A stretch of DNA of 61,330 nt. It comes from Clostridia bacterium. GTDB taxonomy: Bacteria > Bacillota > Clostridia > Oscillospirales > Acutalibacteraceae. Under the pieces are notes generated by a model. That model was not told the DNA's origin, ran no database searches, and worked only from the letters and a program-made list of their open reading frames with translations. Position 1 is the first letter of the stretch, and each line of letters starts with the position of its first letter. The DNA lies in contig JAFTCG010000057.1 of NCBI GenBank assembly GCA_017454815.1, positions 1-61,330 of the forward strand. Direction: 5' to 3'. This document shows, in pieces, positions 17,545 to 25,120 of the stretch. A program made the translations under genes and the position numbers.

Positions 17545-18659
17545 AAATACTGATCATTTCAAACAGCTGCCTTGGAACTTATATGTTCCGAAGGGAGCTA
17601 ATCGGGCGTTTTCTGGAAAACCATTCGGTGACGCTCGCAGTGCCGCACGAGCTCCATTATGACGATTTTGAAAAAATGGGCTGTACGATGAAAACCACTG
17701 CGCTCTCAAGGCACGGAAAAAACGTCTTCAAAGAGCTCGGGCTGATCGGACATTATTCAAAAATCATTGATGAAGTAAAGCCCGACGTTGTTCTGACCTT
17801 TACCGCAAAACCGAACGTCTATGTTCCGCCGATCTGCAGGAGGAAAAAAATACCCTGCATCGTCAACGTCGCAGGGCTGGGAACTCCCTGCGAGAAGGGC
17901 GGAGCGCAAAGGTCGATCCTGATTCGGGCGTACCTTTCAAGCCTTAAAAAAGCCACCCGCGTTTTCTTCCAGAACGAGGAGATCTTCGGGCTGTTTTCGC
18001 GCCTCGGTCTCGACAGCTCAAAGTGTAAAAGGCTAAACGGCTCCGGGGTGAATACCGATCATTTCTGCCGCCGCGACTATCCCGACAAGGGCGGGAAAAT
18101 GAGGTTCCTTTTCGCCGGCAGAATAGTCGAGGACAAGGGGATCCACGAGCTTCTTCGCGCCGCCGGGGAGATAAAAGCAAAGCACCCCGAAGCGCAGTTT
18201 GTCGTCGCCGGAGAATTCGAGTCTGAGAGCTGCAGGGCGGCGGTGGAAAAAGCGCAGTCGGAAAAGACTGTGGAGTTTTTGGGCTACGTCGACGATATGC
18301 GCGGCGTTTACGGGGAGTCGTGGGCGGCAGTTGTGCCGTCGCATCATGAGGGGCTTTCAAACGTCTGCCTTGAAGCCGCCGCAACGGGCAGGCCCGTGAT
18401 CGCGAGCGATATTTCCGGCTGCCGCGAAGCCGTCGAGGACGGTAACACGGGAATACTTTTTGAAGCGAGCAACAGCGAAAAGCTTACCGAAGCGATCGAA
18501 AAGTTTATTTCGCTCCCGTATGACAAAAAGGTGAAAATGGGACTCCTCGGCAGGGAAAAGGTCGAAAAAGAGTTCGACCGCCGCGCCGTTACAGCTGCTT
18601 ACGAAGAAGAAATTCTCGATCTGTTGCGCAAAAAAAGAAAAAATTTAAGTATGTTTTAA
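17541..18659 (+). CDS. GT4-family glycosyltransferase
   Basis: This 372-residue GT-B enzyme has an N-terminal acceptor domain (VVLTFTAKPNVYVP, IVNVAGLGTPC). Its C-terminal nucleotide-sugar domain carries RFLFAGRIVEDKGIHELLRA, VEFLGYVDDM and the E-x7-E region PSHHEGLSNVCLEAAATGRP, followed by VIASDISGC. It would add the second sugar to the undecaprenyl-linked glycan started by the preceding phosphotransferase, resembling CapM/WcaA-type partners. The ATGA overlap supports a common pathway. No flippase or polymerase is nearby, so this is only part of the system. Confidence 0.88.
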   Translation: MKILIISNSCLGTYMFRRELIGRFLENHSVTLAVPHELHYDDFEKMGCTMKTTALSRHGKNVFKELGLIGHYSKIIDEVKPDVVLTFTAKPNVYVPPICRRKKIPCIVNVAGLGTPCEKGGAQRSILIRAYLSSLKKATRVFFQNEEIFGLFSRLGLDSSKCKRLNGSGVNTDHFCRRDYPDKGGKMRFLFAGRIVEDKGIHELLRAAGEIKAKHPEAQFVVAGEFESESCRAAVEKAQSEKTVEFLGYVDDMRGVYGESWAAVVPSHHEGLSNVCLEAAATGRPVIASDISGCREAVEDGNTGILFEASNSEKLTEAIEKFISLPYDKKVKMGLLGREKVEKEFDRRAVTAAYEEEILDLLRKKRKNLSMF

Positions 18660-18740
18660 GCTTTTTTTAAGGAATAATTGTTATCTTGAAGAAGGGAGAG
18701 GGATCTCACCCAAACCTTTTTCATTTTCATAATCAGGCAG

Positions 18741-18768
18741 AAGCGTTCGGCGAAGGTCGGGCGCTTTT
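18741..18768 (+). terminator. Weak putative terminator after the glycosyltransferase
   Basis: AAGCGTTC and GGGCGCTT can form an 8-bp stem with two G-U pairs and a 10-base loop, followed by only four T. The 18660-18854 interval otherwise holds nothing recognisable. Confidence 0.35.
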
Positions 18769-18854
18769 GTCGTATGTGCGCCGTGTTTTGCTTTCATGCT
18801 GTCCGCGACGGCAACAAAATATCTTTTTTGGCAGCAAATGCGCGGTATTTGCTA

Positions 18855-18883
18855 TTGAAAAATCGGCGCGATTGTTATATAAT
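18855..18883 (+). promoter_or_regulatory. Promoter of the secreted hydrolase/SecB-like/G3E gene cluster
   Basis: TTGAAA (18855-18860) and TATAAT (18878-18883), spacer 17, 29 bases before the ATG at 18913. Confidence 0.8.
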
Positions 18884-18912
18884 TGAGGTATGTTATCCCG
18901 GGAGGTCATACT

Positions 18913-20438
18913 ATGAAAACCAAAAACTTAAAAATATTAAGCCTGATCATGGCTGTGGTGACGCTTTTGAGCGTCATGATCGGCGCAGGAACTTTCAGCG
19001 CTCTGGCGAGGGAAGCTTACCCGATCGTGTACGTCGACGGGATTGCGTCCAGTGACATCTACCGTTTCAACGAGGACGGCTCAAAGGACACCATTTTCCC
19101 GCCAACTGCCCAGACGATCGCAAGGGCGATCGCGGGAATGCCAAAGAGCTTTCTTGCATCCTTCGCCACGTCCAAATCCGGGAAAACGGCTGTAGGCAGA
19201 GCTTTCGTCGAAGGCTGTAAGGAAGTTTTTGCCGACTTCGGCTGCGACAAGGACGGCAATGTGAAGGCGAACACCGGCATCGACTACGACAACACCGTGC
19301 CGCTGCTGAAGGCCGCCGTCAGGGGATATTATTTCTCGTTCGACTGGCGCATTTCGCCGTTTGAGGTTGCAAACAGCTCAACGCCTACATCAAGAACGTC
19401 AAGGAGCAGACCGGCTCCGAGAAAGTCAACGTAGTCGCCTTCAGCATGGGCGGCCCGATGTTCCTGACCTACCTCAAAACCTTCGGCTACGGCGACATTT
19501 CGTCCGTTGTTCTCCATTCCAACGGCTGCCTGGGCGCATCCTGCTGCGGGCTTCCGATGTCAGGCAAGGTCGACCTCCACGGCGAATATCTTACCCAGTA
19601 TCTTGACAACATTCTGCCCACGTTCGACTACAGGGATCTCGTCGTTGATCTCGTGAAGATCCTTGACAAATCTTACGCGCTCTATTACACCGTCGAAGCG
19701 CTTGAAGCGTTTTTGATGACTTATGAGCAGGAGATTTACGAAGAAGTTCTCGTCCCGACTCTCGCTTCATCATCCGGCGTGTGGACTCTTTGCCCGGACG
19801 AATGCTTCCTCGACGCAAAAAAGCACGTTTTCGAGGGCAGGGAGCAGGAATACAAAAACCTTATCTCCATCATTGACGATTATCACTACAACGTTCAGGC
19901 GCACGCCAAAGAGATCCTCGACGGCATCAGGGAAAACGGCGGCAACCTCAGTGTTGTCTCGAAATACAATATGCAGATCATCCCGCTCATGACCGTCGCC
20001 GACTTCCAGTCCGACCTCGTCATCGACACAAGATACACCTCCCTGGGCGCGACCTGCGCGAAGATCAACGAATCGCTCGGAGATGATTACGTCCAGAAAA
20101 AATTCCCCGAAAAGAATTTCATCTCTCCCGACAAGGTTATCGACGCTTCGACCTGCTGGTATCCGGAAAACACATGGTTTGTCAGGGATATGGCGCACAG
20201 CGATATAGGCAACGATATGCTCGATCTTTTCGCTTTCCTCCTCACATCCGATGAACAGCCCACCGTGTTCGACAGCGCAAAATATCCGCAGTTCCTGCAG
20301 TACGACAGGCAAACGAGATCAATCACGCCGCTTGTTGACTCCGCCACTCCCGTCTACAAGATCGGCTCATGGTTCAAGGTGCTGTTTGACTTTTGCCGGC
20401 ACCTGGTTGAGCTTGTCATCAGGCTTGTAAAACATTAA
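18913..20438 (+). pseudogene. Secreted lipase-like alpha/beta hydrolase, interrupted by a one-base frameshift near 19370
   Basis: Two consecutive reading frames belong to one gene. The first part (18913-19434) has a signal peptide (ILSLIMAVVTLLSVMIGAG) and a PIVYVDGIASSD segment like the oxyanion region of LCAT/PGAP1-type lipases, reaching SFDWRISPFEV. The homologous continuation, QLNAYIKNVKEQTGSEKVNVV then AFSMGGPMF (nucleophile A-x-S-x-G), is read only in the frame starting at 19371 and runs to the stop at 20438. Adding one base in GTTGCAAACAG restores a single frame of about 508 residues. Either the gene is disrupted or an A was lost in sequencing of a short homopolymer. GGGAGGT precedes the ATG. 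A C-terminal hydrophobic stretch (FKVLFDFCRHLVELVIRL) may anchor the protein. Confidence 0.75.
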
Positions 20439-20457
20439 AACAACAGGAGATTTTTAT

Positions 20458-20868
20458 ATGTCTGCACTCAAAATGAACGGCTACAAGGTTACCGAGCTTA
20501 ACTTTGTAAACAAAGCCGAAAACGGTACAAGGCTCTCGCTCCAGACGACTTATTCCTTCAACGTGAGGTACACCGCCGACTCGAAGAAATGTATTGCCCA
20601 GCTCGACGTGAAAGTCGGCGACAGGGAAAAACCGGAAGTGTTCGGGGTGAACATGACGATCTTCGGCGATTTCGACGTCACCGATCCGACCGTTGCGAAG
20701 GAAAAGCTCCATGTCGAGGCGTACAAAGCGCTGTTCCCGTTCGCGCGGTCTGTTGTTTCAAACGTGTCCGTCAACGCCGGGATCCCACCGATCATCATCG
20801 CCGAAATGGACATCGAAAAGCAGAGCATCTACAGGATCGACGCAAATCCCCCCGGAAATATCCAATAA
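20458..20868 (+). CDS. SecB-like export chaperone
   Basis: The 136-residue protein has the length and layout of SecB. It has beta strands rich in alternating hydrophobics (RLSLQTTYSFNVRY, CIAQLDVKV, VFGVNMTIFGDFDV) and the diagnostic C-terminal segment ALFPFARSVVSNVSVNAGIPP IIIAEMDIEKQSIY. That segment aligns by eye with LFPYAR...FPQLNLAPVNF of Proteobacterial SecB. SecB holds preproteins unfolded for SecA. In monoderm bacteria SecB-like proteins are scattered and sometimes tied to toxin-antitoxin modules; no toxin is visible here. It is flanked by a secreted hydrolase and a His-rich GTPase, with 19-20 base gaps, so a dedicated role for the neighbouring secreted protein is possible. SD CAGGAG. 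Confidence 0.65.
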   Translation: MSALKMNGYKVTELNFVNKAENGTRLSLQTTYSFNVRYTADSKKCIAQLDVKVGDREKPEVFGVNMTIFGDFDVTDPTVAKEKLHVEAYKALFPFARSVVSNVSVNAGIPPIIIAEMDIEKQSIYRIDANPPGNIQ

Positions 20869-20886
20869 CTCAAGAGGTACTTTACA

Positions 20887-21948
20887 ATGACAAAAATTGA
20901 CATATTCTCAGGCTTCCTCGGAGCCGGAAAAACAACTCTCATCAAAAAACTCATCAACGAAGCCTACGCCGGCGAGAAGATCGTCCTGATCGAAAACGAG
21001 TTCGGCGAGATAGGCATCGACGGCAAATTCCTCAGCGACGCGGGCATAGAGATCACCGAGATGAATTCCGGTTGCATCTGCTGCAGCCTTGTCGGCGACT
21101 TCAGGGAAGCGCTCAAAAAGGTCATCGCGCAGTTTTCTCCCGACAGGATCATTATCGAGCCTTCCGGCGTCGGAAAACTCAGCGACGTCATCAAATCCGT
21201 CCTCGAAGTCGGATCGCCCGACGTTCAGGTAAATTGCGTGACGGCTGTCGTTGACGCACAGAAATGCAAGATGTATTCCAAAAACTTCGGCGAATTCTTC
21301 AACGACCAGATCAAGGCGGCGAAAACCGTTGTCCTCAGCAGGACAGGCAAAATAACCAACGAAAAAGTAGGCTCCGCCGTTGAGATCGTCAGGTCTCTCA
21401 ACCCCGACGCGGTCATCGTCACCACCGATTGGGACATCCTCGACGGCAAAAAGATCCTTGAGGCCATCGAAGTCGGCTTCGACGCCGAGGATCTTATCGA
21501 GGACGACTATTGCCCGATCTGTCACGGTCATCACCATGACCACGAGCACGAGCATGACCACGAACATCATCACCACGACCACGATCATGAGCATGAACAT
21601 GAACACCATCACCACGACCACGATCATGAGCACGATCACGACCATGAGCACGATCACGATCACCACCACCATGCCGACGACGTGTTCATCAGCTGGGGCA
21701 GGGAAACGGCGAAGAAATTCAGCAAGGAGTTCATCGAAAACTGCCTTAAAGCTCTCGACGAGCGCGAAAAATACGGCGCCGTGCTCAGGGCAAAGGGCGT
21801 AGTCGAGGGCGAGGACGGCTGGATCTATTTCGACCATGTTCCCGAGGAAAACGACGTCCGCTCCGGCGAAGCCGACGTGACGGGCAGGATCTGCGTCATC
21901 GGCTCCGAGCTGAAAGAGGACGCACTCGCCGAGCTGTTCGGCGTTTGA
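20887..21948 (+). CDS. CobW/ZNG-type G3E GTPase with His-rich metal-binding loop
   Basis: The 353-residue G3E GTPase has P-loop GFLGAGKTTL, ENEFGEIGID, the metal-binding NSGCICCSLVGD (CxCC) and EPSGVGKL. Between the GTPase and C-terminal CobW domain is a stretch of about 50 residues made almost only of His, Asp and Glu (bases 21525-21672). This is typical of Zn-, Ni- or Co-handling metallochaperones in this family. A CxxC (YCPICHGHH) precedes the His run. The C-terminal domain ends with WIYFDHVPEEN and a short acidic tail. It probably delivers or stores zinc in the cytoplasm; the metal is an inference. It is followed 17 bases later by a second, divergent G3E protein. Confidence 0.88.
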   Translation: MTKIDIFSGFLGAGKTTLIKKLINEAYAGEKIVLIENEFGEIGIDGKFLSDAGIEITEMNSGCICCSLVGDFREALKKVIAQFSPDRIIIEPSGVGKLSDVIKSVLEVGSPDVQVNCVTAVVDAQKCKMYSKNFGEFFNDQIKAAKTVVLSRTGKITNEKVGSAVEIVRSLNPDAVIVTTDWDILDGKKILEAIEVGFDAEDLIEDDYCPICHGHHHDHEHEHDHEHHHHDHDHEHEHEHHHHDHDHEHDHDHEHDHDHHHHADDVFISWGRETAKKFSKEFIENCLKALDEREKYGAVLRAKGVVEGEDGWIYFDHVPEENDVRSGEADVTGRICVIGSELKEDALAELFGV

Positions 21949-21965
21949 CGAAAAGAGGTTAAACG

Positions 21966-22913
21966 ATGCAGACTATACCGGTATACCTTTTCATCGGCTT
22001 TCTTGAAAGCGGAAAAACCCAATTTGTTCAGCAAACCTTATGCGACCCGAGATTCAATTCCGACGAAAAAACGCTGCTGCTTGTCTTCGAGGAGGGCATT
22101 GAGGAGTACGATCCCTCCGCCTTCAGCGGCAGCAACGTGACGATCGAATATATCGACGATTTTGAAAGCCTTTCCCGCGACGATCTGCTCGTCATGGGCA
22201 AGAAAGCCAACGCCGAAAGGGTCGTGATTGAGTACAACGGAATGCTGATGATCGGCGAGCTTCAGAAAAAACTGCCCGAAAACTGGGCGGTTTATCAGTG
22301 CATGATGAGCGCGGACGCGACGACCTTCCTCAACTACAACGCCAACATGCGCTCGCTCGTCGTCGACAAGCTGCAAAACTGCGAGATGATCGCTTTCAAC
22401 CGTGTCAGGAAAGGCGTCGACGACATCAACGAATTCCACAAGATCGTCAGAGGCTCGTCGAGGAGAGCCGACATCATCTATGAATACACGGACGGCACGA
22501 TAGATTTCGACGACATAGAAGATCCGCTCCCGTTCGACGTCAACGCCGACGTGATCGCGATCGAGGACGAGGACTATGCGCTGTTCTACCGCGATCTGAT
22601 GGAGGACATGAAAAAATACGACGGCAAGACGGTTCTTTTCAAGGCGATCGTCGCCCACGACGACAAGATGGGCAAGGACGTTTTCGCCGCCGGCAGGCAC
22701 GTCATGACCTGTTGCATCGAGGACATAACCTACGCCGCCATCATCTGCAGCTACAAGAACGCACAGATCGTCAAAACCGGCGAATGGCTCAACGTCAAGG
22801 GCAAGATCTGCGTCAAGTACAACAAGCTTTACGGCAGAAAAGGCCCGATCATCAACGTCGAGGAGATCGTCAGGACGTCCGAACCCAAAGAAAGAGTTGC
22901 AACGTTTTTCTGA
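21966..22913 (+). CDS. Divergent G3E GTPase-like protein with C-terminal DUF1980/TIGR03943-like domain
   Basis: The 315-residue protein starts with a CobW-like P-loop, FIGFLESGKTQFV, and keeps VVIEYNGM in the position of the G3E EPSG segment, but lacks the CxCC metal motif. It has no recognisable NKxD-like guanine motif beyond AFNRV. The C-terminal part (about 210-315) has VLFKAIVAHDDKM, AAGRHVMTCCIEDITYAAIIC and GEWLNVKGKI, resembling the TIGR03943/YcgQ-type domain that accompanies YcgR-like permeases and zinc-related genes. A GTPase fused to this domain next to a His-rich CobW protein suggests a two-component metal-trafficking module. SD AAGAGG. Confidence 0.65.
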   Translation: MQTIPVYLFIGFLESGKTQFVQQTLCDPRFNSDEKTLLLVFEEGIEEYDPSAFSGSNVTIEYIDDFESLSRDDLLVMGKKANAERVVIEYNGMLMIGELQKKLPENWAVYQCMMSADATTFLNYNANMRSLVVDKLQNCEMIAFNRVRKGVDDINEFHKIVRGSSRRADIIYEYTDGTIDFDDIEDPLPFDVNADVIAIEDEDYALFYRDLMEDMKKYDGKTVLFKAIVAHDDKMGKDVFAAGRHVMTCCIEDITYAAIICSYKNAQIVKTGEWLNVKGKICVKYNKLYGRKGPIINVEEIVRTSEPKERVATFF

Positions 22914-22954
22914 AAGAATCAGATGACGATAAAAAACAAAAAAGGAGAAAGCGT

Positions 22955-24112
22955 ATGAAGTTCAAATTCACAAAAGATGATACCAACGCCGTGAAGGGCG
23001 TCGCAATTCTTATGATGCTTTTCCATCATCTTTTCCTTGCGCCCGAAAGGTATGCCGGCTTTGACGTCGGTTTTTCACCGTTGAGCGAAAGCAGCGTGGT
23101 TTTTATCGCACAATTTTTCAAGATCTGTGTGGCGATATTCGTTTTTCTTTCCGGATACGGTATCACCGTCAGCATGAAAAAACTAAAATCAGGCGATAAC
23201 CTTGCTTCCAGAAAGCAGGTCGCAAAAAGGTATTTTTCGCTCATGTCCGGATTCTGGTTTGTTTATATCGTTTGCTTCATTACGGCGTTGATATTTGATA
23301 AGAAAATCCTCTCCTGCTACGCATATTCCGGGGACGTAGCCGCCCTCGACAACACGTTCAACACTGTTTTTTACGCTCTTGTGGATTTCATGGGGCTTGC
23401 GAAGCTGTTCGGAACTCCCACCATGATCGGAACGTGGTGGTACATGAGCCTTGCGGTCATCATCGTCGTTGCGGTGCCGCTGATGTACAAGCTTTATGAA
23501 AAATTCGGCACGGTCGCGCTGCTGGTGGTCACGATGGTCCTTTGCGGGGTTTTTACCCTCGAAAACCCCGATATGTTCAGGTGGCTGTTTACTCTGTCGC
23601 TCGGAATAGTTTTTGCCGACAAAGACCTCCTCGCGCGGTTGAAGAACTTCAGGTTTATCAACATAAGAATAATCGACTATTTCGTAAAACTCATCATCTA
23701 TACCGCCGTCCTGATCTTCTGCTTCTACGCGAGGGACTGGGCGGACTGGATCGTAAGCTATTTCCGCGACGGAATCGTGCCGGTCGTAGTGATAATGTGG
23801 CTGTACACGATCTTGTTTGCGATCAAACCGCTTTACGTTGTTTTGAAATATTTAGGACAGCATTCGATGAACATTTTCCTTTCGCACACCTTGCTCAGAG
23901 GCTATCTGCTCAAAAGCTTTATATATTCCAAAGGAAATTTCCTCGTGATATTCGGAATGCTGATAATCCTCTCCTTGGGCTTTGCCGTCGTCATCGACCT
24001 GCTTGAAACCTTCACGGGCTACAAAAAATTCACGCAGTTTGTTACGGCGAAAATCATGGGCAGCGGGAAAAAAGTCGAAAAAGAGACCGAAAAAGAGACT
24101 GCGAAAGTGTGA
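22955..24112 (+). CDS. Membrane acyltransferase 3 family protein (OafA-like)
   Basis: This 385-residue integral membrane protein starts with the acyltransferase-3 signature DTNAVKGVAILMMLFHHLF, whose HH is the likely catalytic/acetyl-handling pair. About ten hydrophobic helices follow (IFVFLSGYGITVSM, FWFVYIVCFITALIF, TWWYMSLAVIIVVAVPLMY, and others). Such proteins O-acetylate cell-surface glycans or peptidoglycan using a cytoplasmic acyl donor. The start at 22955 follows AAAGGAG; longer in-frame extension upstream overlaps the previous gene and lacks a site. It is 6 bases from a hexapeptide acetyltransferase gene. Confidence 0.85.
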   Translation: MKFKFTKDDTNAVKGVAILMMLFHHLFLAPERYAGFDVGFSPLSESSVVFIAQFFKICVAIFVFLSGYGITVSMKKLKSGDNLASRKQVAKRYFSLMSGFWFVYIVCFITALIFDKKILSCYAYSGDVAALDNTFNTVFYALVDFMGLAKLFGTPTMIGTWWYMSLAVIIVVAVPLMYKLYEKFGTVALLVVTMVLCGVFTLENPDMFRWLFTLSLGIVFADKDLLARLKNFRFINIRIIDYFVKLIIYTAVLIFCFYARDWADWIVSYFRDGIVPVVVIMWLYTILFAIKPLYVVLKYLGQHSMNIFLSHTLLRGYLLKSFIYSKGNFLVIFGMLIILSLGFAVVIDLLETFTGYKKFTQFVTAKIMGSGKKVEKETEKETAKV

Positions 24113-24118
24113 CGGAAT

Positions 24119-24745
24119 ATGGCTCAAAGAGATAGGATTCATACAGGCGAACTGTATTTCCCCGGCGACCCGGAGATAATGGAAGAACAGCTTCGTTGCC
24201 TTGAAAAGCTCTACGACTACAATTCAACAAGGCCTTCGCAGCAGGAAAAACGCGAAAATATGCTAAAAGAAATGTTCGCCGAGATAGGCGAGGGATGTTA
24301 TATCGAGCCGCCGTTTCATGCAAATTTCGGCGGGGCGCACTGCCATTTCGGCAAAAACATCTACGCCAACTTTAACCTCACGCTCGTGGACGACACCCAC
24401 ATCTTCGTCGGCGACTGCACGATGTTCGGGCCCAACGTGGTCGTCGCGACCGCAGGGCATCCGCTGGCGCCGGAGATCAGAGCCGACGCAATGCAGTACA
24501 ACTTCCCCGTCATCATCGGCAAAAACTGCTGGATCGGCGCCGGCGTTGTGATAGTCCCCGGGGTCACGATCGGCGACAACGTCGTCATCGGCGCAGGCAG
24601 CGTGGTGACAAAGGATATAGAATCGAACGTCCTCGCTTTCGGCAACCCCTGCAGAGTCTATCGCGAGATAAACGAACACGACCGGGAGTTTTATTTCAAG
24701 GACAAAAAGATCCCCCGGGAGATCAGGGAAAAATACGGGATCTGA
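24119..24745 (+). CDS. Maltose/galactoside-type O-acetyltransferase (left-handed beta-helix)
   Basis: The 208-residue protein is a LacA/Maa/NodL-like acetyl-CoA-dependent O-acetyltransferase. It has an N-terminal Mac domain (EQLRCLEKLYDYNSTRPSQ) and then hexapeptide-repeat coils: FGGAHCHFGKNIYANFNLTLVDD, catalytic His in ATAGHPLAPE, IGKNCWIGAGVVIVPGVTIG and NVVIGAGSVVTKDI. It acts in the cytoplasm on a sugar or sugar nucleotide. With the membrane acyltransferase just upstream it may serve surface-glycan modification. Only a weak site (ACGGA) precedes the ATG, and coupling to the upstream gene is likely. Confidence 0.9.
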   Translation: MAQRDRIHTGELYFPGDPEIMEEQLRCLEKLYDYNSTRPSQQEKRENMLKEMFAEIGEGCYIEPPFHANFGGAHCHFGKNIYANFNLTLVDDTHIFVGDCTMFGPNVVVATAGHPLAPEIRADAMQYNFPVIIGKNCWIGAGVVIVPGVTIGDNVVIGAGSVVTKDIESNVLAFGNPCRVYREINEHDREFYFKDKKIPREIREKYGI

Positions 24746-24796
24746 AAAACCGAAAACACTCCTGAAAATCAGATTTTAAAAATATCAAAAAAACTG

Positions 24797-24825
24797 TTGA
24801 CAAAAGATATTTTTCGTGATATTAT
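24797..24825 (+). promoter_or_regulatory. Promoter of the T-box operon
   Basis: Consensus TTGACA (24797-24802), 17-base spacer, TATTAT (24820-24825), just upstream of the T-box leader. Confidence 0.7.
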
Positions 24826-24840
24826 TTCTACAATATCCCA

Positions 24841-25104
24841 AATGCAGTGAAGAAATTATGCTCTTTTCTTCTTCCTTTCAGAGAGCCGTCGGTCGGTGCA
24901 AGACGGCAGGAAGTGTCTTGAGCAGTCTCGTTTTGGAGCAGGATCGCAGAATGCAGCAGTAAGCGATCACGGCGTGCCCCGTTACCATGGCAGAGAGCTT
25001 GTTGGAGCTTGTTGAGGTGACTGCCCTGCGGCAGTAACCGGGGTGGTACCGCGAAATTGATTTCGTCCCCGAGAGGTCTTCGGACTTCTCGGGGTTTTGT
25101 TTTG
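24841..25104 (+). promoter_or_regulatory. T-box leader with transcription terminator (probable tRNA-Leu sensor)
   Basis: The leader has the canonical parts of a T-box riboswitch. Stem I has a K-turn-like GTGA, a distal CTTCCT/AGGAAG and GCCGTC/GACGGC helix with the AGAGA bulge and GGTCGGTGCAA apical loop. The T-box sequence GGGTGGTACCGCG is at 25041-25053. A terminator CCCCGAGAGGTC/GACTTCTCGGGG lies at 25067-25094 with a T-run after it. The specifier loop reads AGTCTCG, making CTC (24927-24929, leucine) the best codon; GTC (valine) overlaps and cannot be excluded. The variable base of TGGT is T, fitting a discriminator A as in tRNA-Leu and tRNA-Val. Low charged tRNA would turn the operon on. 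Confidence 0.9.
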
Positions 25105-25120
25105 GAAAGGAAGGTCATTT

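Noticed and set aside
20908..21837. Antisense frame of 309 codons with Val/Met repeats
   Set aside because: It is the complement of the His-rich G3E GTPase gene; the low-complexity stretch is only the reverse of the His codons.
22712..22954. N-terminal extension of the acyltransferase-3 protein
   Set aside because: The extension overlaps the preceding GTPase-like gene in another frame, is a low-complexity Arg/Gln-rich artefact, and a good ribosome-binding site marks ATG 22955.
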